In this document: one piece after another, positions 11,548-26,600 of the stretch
How positions within the stretch are numbered: position 1 is the stretch's first letter
How the letters are laid out: every line of letters starts with the position of its first letter
Source of the DNA: Vespa crabro
Taxonomy: Eukaryota > Arthropoda > Insecta > Hymenoptera > Vespidae
DNA length: 64,000 bases
Direction: 5' to 3'
Assembly (NCBI RefSeq): GCF_910589235.1
Contig: NC_060977.1
Location: forward strand, 1,753,501-1,817,500
The notes under the pieces: generated by a model
What the model was told of the DNA's origin: nothing
What the model saw: the letters and a program-made list of their open reading frames with translations, nothing else
Database searches by the model: none
Made by a program: the position numbers and the translations under genes

Positions 11548-12077
11548 TATAATAAGACACATAAATAATCATCATCTGTTTTTTTATAAAACAGATTCAT
11601 CAAATTTTAATGCATCAAGTTAACACCGATGCAAAAATGGTGACTTATGTTCTTATAATATGATTTTAAAAAAAAGGACTTCGTACAATAAGAAGATATA
11701 CAGGTGTCCCATTTAACTCGATGAAAGATCTTCATTGTTATTGATGACATAAAAATATATCACATAATGAAGTTGCATTGTTCGAAGTGAGGAAATATGT
11801 ACATTGATATAAAAGTCGTATGGCATATATAGCAGAAGTTATTATACATGGATTATTATATTCTATACATAGAATTCATGTAACATGAAAGGTATTTCTC
11901 GGTATAGAGTTAAAAAGGGTTACGTTTAACCGTAATAAAAAAAAATTTGTCTTATTTACCTAAATCGTCGTCCTTGTCCCAGTTGTTACTGGCGTGAACG
12001 CACACGAGGACGACCGCAAGTATATAACCGGCGATCACCAATCTCGTAGCGATATCCGTCAGTATGCCAACTGCCAT
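6723..12077 (-). CDS. Sidestep-family immunoglobulin receptor (five Ig, FN3, TM)
   Basis: Fourteen exons: 11960-12077, 10523-10655, 10250-10458, 9834-9944, 9542-9745, 9103-9248, 8834-8984, 8629-8759, 8353-8512, 7965-8258, 7577-7897, 7188-7478, 6993-7102 and 6723-6836. They total 2493 bases, 830 residues. Layout: signal peptide about 1-29; V-type Ig1 40-153 (GRTASLPCDIEP, VLWFRDYAVKPIYS, DDEGIYRCRVDF); Ig2 154-258; Ig3 259-357; Ig4 358-454; Ig5 455-552; FN3 553-659; membrane helix about 665-690; cytoplasmic tail ending ESCV, a class I PDZ ligand. Drosophila Side guides motor axons by binding Beat proteins; paralogues Side-II to VIII act in synaptic pairing. Which paralogue this is cannot be said. 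An in-frame Met 30 codons upstream (12167) is possible, but 12077 sits right before the signal peptide. Other common names in insect annotation are nephrin-like or syg-2-like. Confidence 0.92.
9957..10205. repeat. Short degenerate tandem repeats in a sidestep-gene intron
   Basis: After an A-rich run (about 9950-9980), the intron between the Ig2 and Ig1 exons carries roughly three diverged copies of a unit of about 90 bases. Each has ATATCTT near its start and TGAATATCTT or similar in the middle (around 10021, 10107 and 10187). Low-level intronic expansion; no function is implied. Confidence 0.4.
10738..11395. repeat. Degenerate tandem repeat, about 3.5 copies, in the first coding intron of the sidestep gene
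   Basis: Units begin near 10738, 10938, 11095 and 11312. Shared landmarks in the same order are GAAGTAGAAA...GAGCAAT, TTAAGTGGA or a variant, TTTTATGATCGGCCATAA (seen near 11000 and 11180; TTTTATGGTCGGGCATAA near 10800), TTTGTGAATAT, and TGTTTTTCTTGAAA..TGCAA. Unit length varies from about 157 to 217 bases because of indels. No ORF is maintained across units. Confidence 0.65.
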
Positions 12078-13100
12078 CCCAATGGGGAATAAAAGTTTCG
12101 AGGTGTTTCGTAGACTCAAATCCAGCGCGTGCATAATAGGAGGACACGCCGGACGTTGGTACGGCACCCCTTTATTGTCATTCCACGTTGAGAGGAACCT
12201 CCTCCTCCTTTTCTCCTTCCTCCTCTTTCTGCTTCTCGTCCTCCTCCTCCTCCTCCTCCTCCTCCTCTCTAATCAGGTCTAAGGACCTTCGTTATTTTTT
12301 TCAGTATCTTCCGCTTCTTTTAATTTCTTTTTTCCTTTTTTCTTTTTTCTTTTCAAGGATCCTAGGAGGATCCACGTCCCTTCTCACGTTGAAACCAGAC
12401 GAGGCCTGTTTCTTTCTGCCATTTTTCGACGCATTCCGAATTTATTTAAGGTCGGCAAAAATTTGCCTTCACCCAAAATTTCCTTGACCCTTCTTGAGGC
12501 TCGAGTTTCGAGTTTACTTATTTGGAACTGCACCCCTTCCTCTCTTATACTCTCCCCGCCCGCTCGCCAGCCACCCTTGTTCGCCAATTGTAATGGTAGT
12601 AATGTCACGAAGAAACACGCCACGTTGAATGCCACGATAAAAATACCCCACTTTTAAAGTTCGATCGTGAAAAAGTGTTCGTCGGGTGACAGGACGATGA
12701 CAGGGCAACGATGATAAAGAGAACCACCCTTCCTTATTATACCCTTATACTTATTCAACAACGTTACTTATAAATATATCGTAACACACACTTTAAATAT
12801 CACCGAGGAATCAACGATCACTTTAAGAATTCTAAAGAATCTAAGATTTCTTTCGAGGAAATCGCACGATGCACGCGTTTTCCAGGTGTCGCTAACCCCG
12901 ACACATCGATGAGCCGCCACCACCACTACTACCAGCACCACCGCCGCCGCCACCGATCGATTTTCGGCTAGCCAAAGGAGCTCTCGTATCCTCTCTCACT
13001 CGACCTTTATCCTTTTCTATCTCTTCTATCTTAACTCTATATCGTCTGACAATTAGAACGAATTACGACGATAATTATAAATAAATAATTACTACCTGTT
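12078..13100 (-). promoter_or_regulatory. 5' leader and likely promoter region of the sidestep-family gene
   Basis: Directly upstream of the start codon. On the plus strand it carries CTCCTC runs (12198-12268) and, around 12880-12960, a CG- and CCACC-rich stretch that differs sharply from the AT-rich background. Open frames here encode only Ser/Leu/Val repeats. One or more noncoding first exons may lie here, but their splice sites cannot be fixed by eye. Confidence 0.45.
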
Positions 13101-13192
13101 ATATTACATATGCATATATATATATATACACAGGTATATATATATACATATATACACACACACAATACATATATATATATATGTGTGTATGC

Positions 13193-13243
<51 letters not shown>

Positions 13244-14514
13244 GCAGAAAATAAAATAGATACTATCACGTCTCGTATCACCTGGGAAATTTAACTCGAA
13301 GAATCGTCTTCGTTTCGCTATGCGAAGTCCTAGTCGACTGAATAAAAGTGCCGACTTCTGGTCCCTCTGTTGTCGCTCTTTGATATAGTGGGTGTACGAA
13401 TATTATACGACATCTGTTGTAGAAAATATTGTACTTTTTTTTTCAATCAAATTTCAATCGTCCAATATTTTCGAGCATAATATCTCTGTTATGTGATAAG
13501 GAAAGAATTATTGCATACCGTGAACTTGGTGAATTTTTTTTTTTTTCGAGCAACAGCTTGTTGCTGCTCGTAGTAGTCGAGCAACATTAGGTAAGGACGG
13601 TCCGACTAATGGTAATGCTAGACTACTACTCTCCACTTTATAATCGATTCCCCCTTGCCCCATCTTCATCCCTATCCCCACCTTAACACTACCCCCCATT
13701 CAAAATGTTACGCATATTTAATCTGAGATTAAAATCATTGTGTAAATTATGTAAAGGTATTGCATAGAGAAACTCAACGCTTTATCTTACGTTGACAATA
13801 GCAATATATTTTTAAACAGTAGCATTTATAATATACAATTGCGTGACACGTTTTTTTTTGTTTTATTTACTTTTTGTTATTGTTGTTGTTGTTGTTGTAT
13901 TATGATTTAGAACAGGTGTTCCTTTCTTTCTTTTTTATTTTTTTTTGGTTTCATTAATATCTCGCAAAAAAAAAAATGATCGAACGAGGAGACTTTTGTT
14001 ATGTTTCCAGTGTTAACATAAAATATACTGATCTTTCAAATATAAAAAAGAAGAAATATTGTATTAAGAATTATCAGGAATGAAAATGAATTGTATTGTT
14101 TTTTATATTGTCATATCTGGCTTTTCGATAACGATTCGATCTTCTTTTTTTTCTTTCTCTCTCTCTCTTCTTTTTCTTTTTTTTTTTTAAAGATGTCTGT
14201 TATCATGTGTTGCATTTCTTTTTTCACTTTTTTTTTTTTTTACGACACGAATATCGGTGTAATATCAGATTGCGATCAGGCAAAAATTCGAAAAAAACAC
14301 GATTTTTGTCCTTTCGTCCTCGGCACAATTTATTATTTATATGGAGACTGTTATAATTATATTATTATTATACCTATTGGACTATGGCACTTGGTGCAGC
14401 TAAAAGTTTACGATCGTGTATTAGACTTAAACATTTAAGGTACTTATTTATTAAAGTGTATCAATCGTCGTTATTAATGTTACGTGACTGCATTTATATA
14501 TATATATAAACGTA

Positions 14515-14572
<58 letters not shown>

Positions 14573-16053
14573 CACACGGAGATGTGCTCTAGTCCGTGCA
14601 TATCGCTATAATACAATCGATTTATTTTCTTCGGACGCCATTTGCCCTGTACGGATGTAATAATATTCTCTGCGTTGCTATTCGTCGAAGCGGAATTTTT
14701 GTATACGATTCGAACAAATATTACGAATTCCACAAATATCATGGATAAATTTAACAACAGGAAATTTAATATGTTTTATCGACGTAATTATAATAATATA
14801 TTGCAACTTCTTTTTATAATACCGCGATCTCACATTCCTTAAAATTCGTTTATAATCGATTAACTATACTTTCCCTGAACTCTATATGACGTTGCCGAAA
14901 GTAATAATATAAAATAGTTTATGTAGCGGTGTAATATTATATATCGAGTCTTATCTCAGTTTCTTTTCTTATCACGAGAAAAGATTCGCGTAAAGAATGG
15001 ATATCTTTTTATGAAATACGACTTTTTGAATTATTTCGTTTTCAATAAAGTTCTTACGTCATTGTTTTTTTTTCTTTTTCATTCTTTTCTTTTCTTTTTT
15101 CTTTCTTTTTTTTTTTTCGTCAATATCGAAAGATGTCGTCTAAACTTCTAGATCATTATTTTTCTCATTGATCAATGTTCACGATTGAGCAGATTGTATG
15201 ACTCCCGATATTATTCGTCGTCTCTATTCATTGATAATAATGCTTTTTCGTATGTTCTTTCTTTCTTTTTTCTTTCTTTTGGTTTTGTTCTAGTCGAGCA
15301 TAACTCGATTATCGTCCGCTGTAAATTCTCTGTAAAAAATAATATTACTTGTATCGCCTATTCTCCAATGAAACGTTTCATATAATAATAAGTTGTCTTA
15401 ACGTCTAACTTATACAATCTAAACGATTTATTATACATCTTAATAATACATCTAACTTCTTACGAGAAACATATTTGGTGACAAAGTGTGTTTTGTTCCT
15501 TTTTTCTTTTCTTCTTCCATCCCTTTCCCTCTTTTTCTTTTTCTTTTTTTTAGAAATCTTTTAAAAGATCATCGATCGTTCGAGATTGTAATGAGCAATA
15601 TTTAAAATTATATCTCGTTGATGCAAGATACATTTCTATCGCTTATCTAATTACGTTAATCATAAAATGTATCGTGTTTTTTTCGATTGTTATTCGTTTC
15701 TTTTTTCATTTTTTCTTTTTTTCGTTTCTTTTTCTTTTTTGTTTTTTTTTTGTTTTTTTTTATGTTTTTGTTTTTTTTTTTTCATGCGATCATATCAAAA
15801 ACATTTTTAATTCTAATGTTTCTTGTCTATAGGCCATTTCTTTGAAGTTGTCCATTATTTATTTCTAATCAGTATTTCATGTTTTACAATTCATTCTCTT
15901 ATATAGGCAACGAATATCTCCACTTTCTCTTTTTTTTTCGTCCACTTTTTCTCCGATTCTCCAATAAAATATTTTCATTGCGTTAGCTTCGTTACAACTC
16001 TCTTTTCTTCGTCGCAAAATTTTCGTAAGTAATAAAAAAAATTAAAATAGAAA

Positions 16054-16099
<46 letters not shown>

Positions 16100-16510
16100 C
16101 AAAGAAATCGACGTAAGTCTAGTCATTTTGTAAATGATTCTGTCTATTTTAATCGCATAATTTAAATATCTACATGAAAAAGAATAAATCTTAAAAATAT
16201 CCTTCGTCATCTTTATATTTTCAGATAGTATCGTAAAATTGATGTATATACAAAAATTGTAGTCTCTAATTAACGTAAAAAAAAAAAATAAAAAAAAAAA
16301 ATAAAATAAAATAAAATAAAAAAAAACATGTCTCTGTTAATTTTAATCTTTTGCGATAAATATTTCCAATGTTGAGAATCAGAGAGAAGTAGCTATCTCG
16401 TTTCGAAACACCCTGTATATTATTATATCCATACACTTGTTAAACAATGTTATTTCATATATTTACAGTTACTGTACACATTGCTCACGATTAATCTAAC
16501 TTAGCAGAGA

Positions 16511-16551
<41 letters not shown>

Positions 16552-16738
16552 TTTAACTCGATACACCAAAAATGGATTCTATACATAATATAATAACCAG
16601 TACGTGTGTTATTAATATCCAAAAGCGTTAAAATTCTTTATTCATATGAGATATATTTAATGTAAAGATATATCGAGTATTTTTTAATTATTATTAGGAG
16701 TAAATTGAAAACTATTAATCTGTTTTCTCTTTCTTTTC

Positions 16739-16794
<56 letters not shown>

Positions 16795-17269
16795 ATTTAT
16801 GCACACTTGTAAAAAATCGTTGACACGCTAATCATCATTTTCACACCATAAGTGAGACTTTGTGACACTGTGACATCACATATAACTTTCTTTGTAAAAA
16901 TTAAGTATGTTTTAATATTATATATATATATATTTTTTTAGTAATATATGTGTGTATATATATATATATAATGTGTTCACAGATTGAAAAAACATCAATT
17001 ATATTTGCAAAGAGATTGTATATATCTTATATATAGAGATATATTTAACATCGTACATGTGTGTGTTAAGGCATGGTACCACATGGTATTGTCGTTTAAC
17101 GTAATATCCTTCCTTATTTATAACAAATAAGTCCTAGAAGATATTTAATGAAATTACCTTTAATACCAGTTGATTTTTTTCTTTTTTTTTTTTTGGTAAT
17201 CGCTAATTTAATGAAAACGATTTAAATTTAATTTCACATGAAATATATATATATATATATATGTGTGTA

Positions 17270-17310
<41 letters not shown>

Positions 17311-18090
17311 GTGTATTTATGTGTATTTGTGTCAGAAAGCAAAGATTTCTTTTCACTAAATTTGTATAATTAGACAATATGCAACATTAGCGAGGTTTTT
17401 GGAATAAATTCATTCACCAAAAAAATCAGCATTATCTCTCTACTAATTAAATATTCACAGATAGATATGGTTGAGAGTAAAAACAGCTATAATCGAAGTA
17501 TAAAGTTTCGTATATTATTAATGAGTTTACTATGGTTTGTCTTTATTATTATTATTATTATTAGTAGTAGTAGTAGTAGTAGTGTAGTAGTATTAATAGT
17601 ATTATTATTATTATTTTTTTTTTTTTTTAATCTTAATGCGAAGTCATTACCTTGCTCATAATACTGTTTCGAGATAAAATTACGAGAATTTAGAATACAT
17701 TGTTAAATGTTTCGTTCGTTTAAGAATCTTGTGTAGAGTAAGAGAATTACAAATTTTCATATTTATATGTTGTAATTTATAATAATACAAAAATAATAAT
17801 ATAACAGCGCAAATTTCATTTGACATAATCTCTCGGATAAATAAAGAATTCATTCATAACATATAAAAATCGTACGTTTTGTACTCATTTTCACAAAAGT
17901 AATTCTAATCGTATAATCATATACATGGATTATATTTCAACGCGTAGTTTTCCAATTAAACAATTTAATATATTAATATGGATCAAAATGCAGGTTGGGA
18001 CGGGGGTGAGGACGTGGGCATAAAAGTTAGATTACAAAAATAAAATCGAAATATATGTAACAAGAGAAGAATTACATATTTTTTAACTGA

Positions 18091-18231
<141 letters not shown>

Positions 18232-18561
18232 GAATTAGAATTATATATTATAACTGACGATATATATAGGAAAAAAATTAAAAACACTTTTAAATATAAT
18301 GGAAGAGTAAATTTTAATATATGAAAAGAGAAAGAGATAGTGTTTACAAGTATGAGAAGTAAGCGATTATATATTATATGATCTATAATTTCGAAAGCAT
18401 ATATAATATATCAGACTTTTAGTAAAAATTAGTCTTTAAATAGACGTTTATCTCTAAAAAGAGAGAGAGATCGCAAGAAAAGAAAAAATGACTTTGATAA
18501 TAATTTATTCGTTCTCGAGCGATCGTATATAATCAAAGAATACGTAATTTACATCGAAAGC

Positions 18562-18599
<38 letters not shown>

Positions 18600-18848
18600 T
18601 AATAACAAAAAAAAACAAGAAAAAATAAGAGTAAAATATATATATATAACTTTCCTTAGAAATATTTTTCTTCTCTTCTTACAATATAATTATTGTATAT
18701 ATAATTACAGCTATATTACTACGAATATTATGAAAAATTGAAGTACACAAAAAAATAAGAATATACAATAAAAAGAAATGATAATTCATGATCATATATT
18801 TTTGTATAATAGCATATAATCAATGCATTATGTATATAATCATATATG

Positions 18849-18882
<34 letters not shown>

Positions 18883-19517
18883 TATATACACATATATTAT
18901 ATATATGTAGATATATGTATATAATGGACAGACTAATATTTACAGAATACGTAGTGGTATCAGCATTCGCGGATTCGTGTTTTGCATAAAATGCCGTGTA
19001 CGCTTATGTCTATCTGGCCTCTACCGCAAAACAAAAACAAATAGCAGCAAACTATGGCAACTAACGTTATTAATGGCAAGTATTTATTGAGAGAAAGAAC
19101 AAAAAAAAAAGAAGAAAAAAAAAAAGAAATTCGCGATGCGAATATCGTTTCTCTGCGTTTGCTACTTTCGGTTCTTCGCTTGGCTTTTGTGTTATTAATG
19201 TTACACGCTGCCGCTGGCTCGGAATGAGGGGGCGGGGGGAATGGGGTTGAGAAAAGCAAAAAAAGGGAATCGAAGAAATATATATCCTTAATACGCTGAA
19301 TATCTCATCCCCCTTTTAATCTTCTCAAGGATCTTTTGATCCTGCTTCTGCTGCTTAATAAGTAACAGCCAAACAAAGCAGCAAACGTTGAGTCCTAACG
19401 TAGAGTATATCTATGCGATTTCGATGGACTATACATGTTAAAATGAAATGATACAAAGTTTTTAACAAAAAGTAGTAGTAAAAAAAAAAAAAAAAATAAA
19501 ACCAAAAGAAAAAAAGA

Positions 19518-19630
<113 letters not shown>

Positions 19631-20834
19631 TAAAATCGATAAGTAAAATGCAGCTGATACAAGACACTTAACACTTTACGCACTTACATCCTTATTAAAA
19701 ATAAAACATTATTATACGCGATTCGCATACACAATTAATTCGAAGACACTTTGAAATTCTAGGAGTGTGTTATGGTTAGAGGAAAAAAAGGGGAGTAAGA
19801 AATGAAATCGTGTCTTATAATATGACGATCATAATATATTATGCGTTCCAGAAGTGAAATTCCATGTATGTTTGTATTTTTTTTTCTTTTTTTTTTTTAA
19901 TTTTTTTTTTTTTTAATTTTTTATTTATTTTTTAAAATTTTGTTTTGATTTACTTTTAACAGAAAGAAAAAAGACGAAAATTATTTATATTATTCTAGTA
20001 AAAATGACACGGGAAAGAGGTTTGTAACAATAAAATTTCTCTTCTGGATGATTATATATATAGATATATGTACGCATATGATTGATCGATTTCGGGATGA
20101 TGATCTTTACATTTTCAAAATATCCAATTGACATTTTGATAGGAATGAAAACTTTATCTAATATCAGCTGAGAGTCCATACGAAGTGTAAAAATAAAAAC
20201 ACAACAGATTCTATAGCTGATTTAAATCTTATCTTCTAAAACACATCCAACAACTAAAACAGAAACATTATAATTGTGCTGCAGCCGAATATTTTTTCTT
20301 TTTCTTTTTTCTTCTTCTACTGTGAAGGAATTGTTATTTGTACAAATCTACTAATCATAAATCGTAACTATGCATTTCTCTCTTTTAAAGCACGTTGTGT
20401 GTGTGTATGTGTGTGTTTACAGTCGCACATATGTGGACACCGCAGTAAATATGCAGAGTGGAAGCCACTGGAAGATATAAAATTAGAATTCGTTTTACTT
20501 CTCGAGTTTTCTCTATACGCGGCTGCTGCGTAAAAAAAAAACAATATTTAGAGTAAAAATTACTTAACATCATTGAAACTGTGAGAGAATAGAAATCACA
20601 GAAAAGTATACGTATCTATTGTCAATACAATAAAATTAAATTTACTTTCTTTTATATATTTATATTAATTTTCATTCACGATCACTTTTTTTTGTGCTAA
20701 AGATTAAAAAGAAACAATAAAAATCTTCCATGAAAATAATTTTTATGTATTATCTTGTTTCTATTTTTTAGCTTTGCTTTTTCATACACTCAAGAGCAAA
20801 TGTTGTATATTAATTAAATTAGAAATAACAAATC

Positions 20835-20878
<44 letters not shown>

Positions 20879-22781
20879 TATTTCTTTTTTTTTTTGTCAA
20901 AATATTGACACAAAAATTAACTAAATAATATTAATGAAATTACGAATTTTATCCAACTAAAAAAAGTAATAATAATAAAAAAAATTGTTCTTAAATACGA
21001 CAAGTATATTTTTATATATTATATTAATTTGTTTGATTTTTTATCACGTAGAATATGCATGTGTTCTTTTTCGTTTCTGTTTCCTTTTCTCTGTAGTTTC
21101 TTCACTTCAAGTTTCAAGAAAAAATTCACAATTGAACGCTATCCAACAAAATGTAACATACCATACAATATATCTCACTCAAGAACATTCAATTTGAAGC
21201 TTTTTAAGGCCTATTAATACACGAGCGAAAAATGCCTTTGATATTTTGTTTTATCTTATATTTTTTTTTTTTTTTTTTTCAGTGCATATACTTGTTCGAT
21301 ATCATATAGTTATACTATGCATAATATGACACCTTAGTACAGTAATACTACAGACCCCTTTAAAGGTCAGTAAATTCAAAGGCAATTTCGACGTGACATT
21401 ATCCACTTGTGTTGTTTTTTTTTTTGCTTTTCTTAAACAATATACAAAATCACTAAATACAATAATGAATATATATGTTGTACAATTTGGTTGGCCAAAC
21501 ACAATATATATTCTACATTAATGATTTTAATATATATAATATTTTTGTTTTCTTCTACTTATATTAATATTAATTCGCATAAACGGAGAAGGGTTGCATC
21601 TAAAATTATTGCTAATAGGCGCTCGTTTCATACAAAGCAGAGGTTGGCTCTTGACTTGCAATTACAATAATACGATTAGACGTTGTCACTAACATAAGGT
21701 TTTCTTTTTTTTCTTTTTTAAAAAAAAAAGAAGAGAGAAAAAAAAAGAAAGAAAAAACAGATTATTCGTATAAGATACGATATTATATGTAGATTGAAAA
21801 TTGCACCTCTCAGACAGTTCATTTTTTCTTGTCGTTTTTGTTAACTGGCAAACACCATTATACACTGTGTTTTAATTAATTATAGTTTAAATATTTTTTC
21901 TTTATCTTATTATGCACTTTGCTCTTAGGCAACTTAGGACCATCACAATTTACGATGCAAGTGGTGGAATTAAAGGGATGTCATACGCGCCGATATATCA
22001 CGAAATACATTTTTTTACATTCAAAAATTATTAAAATGTATAGATAGGTGTTTATCTCCATTTTGATTATATTCCAGTTGTATATTGTATTTTTAGATAT
22101 ATCTATTTTGGTATTCTTCATTTTCTTTTCTTTGTTTTTTTTTTTCTTGTGTCTTTTTCTCTTCCTTGTGAAATTGTGATATCTTGCTTATTTAATAAAT
22201 TCATAACTAAAGTCGCATTTCACATATTATATTGACAGTTGATTTTCTTCGTAAATGTATTTATCGAGATTTCTTTGAACAGTCTATGGTTTTTTTTATT
22301 TTTTTTCTCTTTTTTTTTTTTTAGTTTCGCAAATTTTAAGTATAATATGTGCACTTCTTTCTTTCTTTCTTTTCTTTTTTTTTTCTTTTTTTTTCTTTTT
22401 TTTTTTTTTTTTTTTATACGTTCCTGTATACACTACTATTATTTTGTCAACTGTTGTGCAAATTTTGTTAATATACTTCACGTGTTATAATGTTCATGCT
22501 TTCTGTTTTTTAATAGCAAGAGGACCAGTCAATATCGCTATTCTACCGAGTTCCTTATGATGTACATAATTTACATTTTATTCGGCACTATAATATATAT
22601 ATACCGTAGAGATTTTACCATAATATGCCTTTGCACTGTACTGGATTTTTTAACATAGTTCATTAAAACGTCCCAGTAACAATTTTATTCAATGTCTTCT
22701 TCATTAGGGCATATACACACAAATTATCTTTTACACAGTTATCACTGCACTCTTTTCACATAAAATTTAGATAGTAGACAC

Positions 22782-22792
22782 CTCTCTCTCTT

Positions 22793-22856
<64 letters not shown>

Positions 22857-22861
22857 TCTCT
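22782..22861. repeat. (CT)n microsatellite
   Basis: About 80 bases of CT dinucleotide repeat with small interruptions (GCTC, TTTC), inside the noncoding block downstream of FBXO11. Confidence 0.9.
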
Positions 22862-23116
22862 CGTAACGAAGGACACATGGAAAGTTCGGTACTTTTTCCA
22901 TTTAACTATAAATTAATATTAATTTTATATCATTACACAATGCAATTATTTTGGCGAATTTTGCGTCCTCAATTATTCTGTTCATCGACTTTAAATTTCA
23001 TTATTCCACTTATCACTTTGATGTATTTCTATTTATGTTCTTTTTTATTGCAGAGTTCTCTACTATCTTTCGATGTAAGAAAGAAACAGTGTTCCCATAA
23101 ATAAAATAAAACTGGG

Positions 23117-23151
<35 letters not shown>

Positions 23152-23157
23152 TATATA

Positions 23158-23228
<71 letters not shown>

Positions 23229-23655
23229 AATTTTTGCATTGTTACACAAGTCGCGATATATAAAACAAGTTTAGACTTTTATTCTCCAAAAAAAGAAAAA
23301 AAGAAAAAAAAAAAGAAAAGAAAGAGAACAAATAAAAATATTATTAACATGTTAAATATTAAATTTGAAATTAGATATTGATAGAAAATATTACTTTCTC
23401 GAATAATTTAAACTATATGATTTGTTGATAATATGAAAAAATTTTACATGATAATAACAATGAAAAATGAGAATGATAAAACTGGATATAATATTAACAA
23501 TTTTAGAAATAACAGTCATTAAATGATGGGAACATGGAAAAAAAAAATTAAGACCATAATAAAGAACTCAGCAGCGTAACACGCTGCATATGTGCAATAA
23601 ATTCAACTTACATGTTCAATGTTGTTTGATTATTTAAATTAGTTCAGGTTAATTC

Positions 23656-26600
23656 CTAGTTAACCATAAGTGTATGTGACTCCATTGGTGCAGCACTATC
23701 GTACAATGTATCAGTGTCTTGTGTAGGCTCACCCTGAAGTTGACACTGGTTACTTAATGTACCAGCACCACAGTCACAAAAGAACCTGTAATTATTAATT
23801 CATTTTTTTACATTTCTATTCTATAAAAATAATTTCACTTTCTGATTACTTATAACCTTCTCGTGTAAAGAAACCTACTTATAAATAATAACTATAATTA
23901 CTATAATGTAATTGCTGAAATTTAAAAATGTAAAAATACTTGATATAAGTATTGCTTATAGAATTCTTTATTTTTAAATAATCTATAGTATTAGATATAA
24001 AATTATATCTTACCGATCATGTCTGATAAATTCTACGTCGTGTCCTGCATGGCAAGTTTTTATACAGTTTACACATATTGCATTGCGATCTGTAGTGTTG
24101 CATGTTTGACAGCGATAAAAGTCATGCATTGGAAAAGATGTATATGATGATATTTTGTACAAACATTGGCCATTTCCAACTGCCTTTTCGACAGCATCTT
24201 GGTTGTTGAATATTTTATTGCCTAAAAAAAAAAAAGAAAAAAAAAAGAAAAAAGAAAAAAAAAAGAAAAAAAAAGAAAGAAAAAAGAAAGAAAAAAGAAA
24301 GAAAAAAAAAAAGATATTCGGTTAATAATAGAAAAAGTGTTATTATATGTTGGTATTCATATTTTTACTATATCTCATATCCTTACCTCTAGTTGTTGGT
24401 TGTACACCACTTGCTAAGCATAAACCACCAAATCGATTATTAAAGATCTGATTAAATTCTAATGTTGCAGTAGCATTATTAGTTATTTCAACGCCTGCTG
24501 CTAATCCATCAAAAATTCGATTTCTCCTTAATACTGGATGGGATTGTGTAGATATAAGCACCCCAGCTTGCGCATTGCGAAATATATCATTTTCTTCTAA
24601 GACACCTATATTACATGCAACATTTAATATAACAAATTAATAAATTATCATAATTATTATATGACATTTACCTTTACCACCATTAAATATACAAATTCCT
24701 CCATCTCTCCCATCAAATATCTTGTTCCTTTTTAATGTAGGATTACTATCAGTTTTAATCCATACACCTGCCATGGCATTATCAAAAATTTCATTTTGTT
24801 CAAGTAAGCCTAAACCACTATTGTACACAAGAACGCCACCGTTTTGTCCGCCCCATATTTTATTTCCACGTATCACTGGATTACTTCCAGTTCTGTTTCA
24901 AAAAATGGAATTATAATTTATTTATCGTAGATTTAATATTGTTTAAGATTTATAATAATTTTTTATACAATAATTTCTTTGTTTTTTTTTAATACCTTAT
25001 TTGTACTCCTGAATACAAATGATTGAAAATATCATTATCCTCTAACTTTCCGTGTCCATTATCATAGAAATAAACTCCAACTTGTTTGCCACTATGAATT
25101 CGATTTCTTCTTAAAACTGGAGTTGATCCTGTAGTGATCCAAACTCCTGCTAAAGTATTGGCATAGACTTCGTTTTCCTCTATTAAACCTTGCCCTTTTT
25201 CATGTACATATATGCCTCCATGCTGACCATGATGTATTTTATTATGCCTAACTATTGGATCTGAATTTGTTCTGATTTGTATTCCAGCCAAAGCATTACC
25301 ATAAATATTATTATGTTCTATTAAACCCCTTCCTTCTCCAAATATATACACTCCTCCTTGATGACCATTATAAATTTCATTTCTTCGAATCGTTGGATTT
25401 GAATTTGAAGTAATCCATACTCCAGCAAAATTATTGGAGTGAATTTTGTTATCAATAAATTGTCCTAAACCGTTTTCGTGAACATAAATTCCTCCTGTTT
25501 GACCATGATGTATTTCACAATGTACAACTGTTGGATTTGCACCAGCTTTTACTTCAAAACCTGCTATTCTGTTATTATGAATATCATTGGCTTCAAAATA
25601 TCCAAGACCGTTATCAAATGTAAATATTCCAACATCTCTACCATGATGAATATGGTTCCTTCTCATAATTGGATTTGCATAATTTTTAACCCAAATACCA
25701 GCTAATGCATTCCGTGAGATTTCATTGTCTTCATATGTTCCTTGTGCATAATCAGTAACATAAAGCCCAACATTTTCACAATCTGATATGTCACAGTTCT
25801 TTACTACAGGATTAGCGCCAACACCAGATACACAAACAGCTGCTCCCACTATAATAAACAAAATCATTAATTCTTATTGGATCTTTTGTTTCTTTTTTCG
25901 TATTATATAGATTATGTGTAGAAAATATACTTACCCACACTCGAGCTTCTAATAATGCAGTGATCAACTGTAGGACTACAATTTTCACCCACTTCCAAAC
26001 AATAATGTTTATGATGTGGAACTGTACTAGTAACATCTGGAGTAAACTTTAAAGTAAGGTGCCCAGCATATGCACGCTTAGCACCTTCTACAAACATTAC
26101 AGTAGATTCACTTTCTCGTTCCAATATGACCGATTCTGCCACATTGCCAGGAGCTGCTCCAATTAGTGCAACATCACTATCGATTACAAGAAATTCACCT
26201 CTATATGTTCCAGCATGTAAGAATACTAAATGTTGAGGTGCTTCTTCTATTGTTTGAGAATTACTCCCGCAGCAATTTCCTTGAGCACTTGTATTTGCAT
26301 TACTTGAAGAATTACTGTTGCTGCTTCTGTATTCGTCTACATAATCCAATGCCCCTTGAACCGTGTTGAAATACGGCAAATTTCGTCCTTTGAATTTTAA
26401 ATCCTGGAAGCCAGGTCTGACATGTACCCCCCTATATAATTGTCTAAAGCTTTCTTTCCATGGATTTGGATAATCAGACTCATCCGGAGAAACAAATTCA
26501 AATTTACAAGGTGCTGGATTAAACAAAGGTAAATCATATTCATATACTTGTTGATAGAGGGATTTCCATAGTTCTGTGTCATTTGCGATAGCTTGAAAAC

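Noticed and set aside
12078..12167. Upstream in-frame Met for the sidestep-family protein at 12167
   Set aside because: It would place 30 polar residues ahead of the signal peptide; the Met at 12077 directly precedes the hydrophobic core. Kept as an alternative only.
24989..25020. Stop after GVQIRY as the end of FBXO11
   Set aside because: The frame continues through a GT donor at 24995 into the exon starting TGSNPVIRGNKIW, matching the family.
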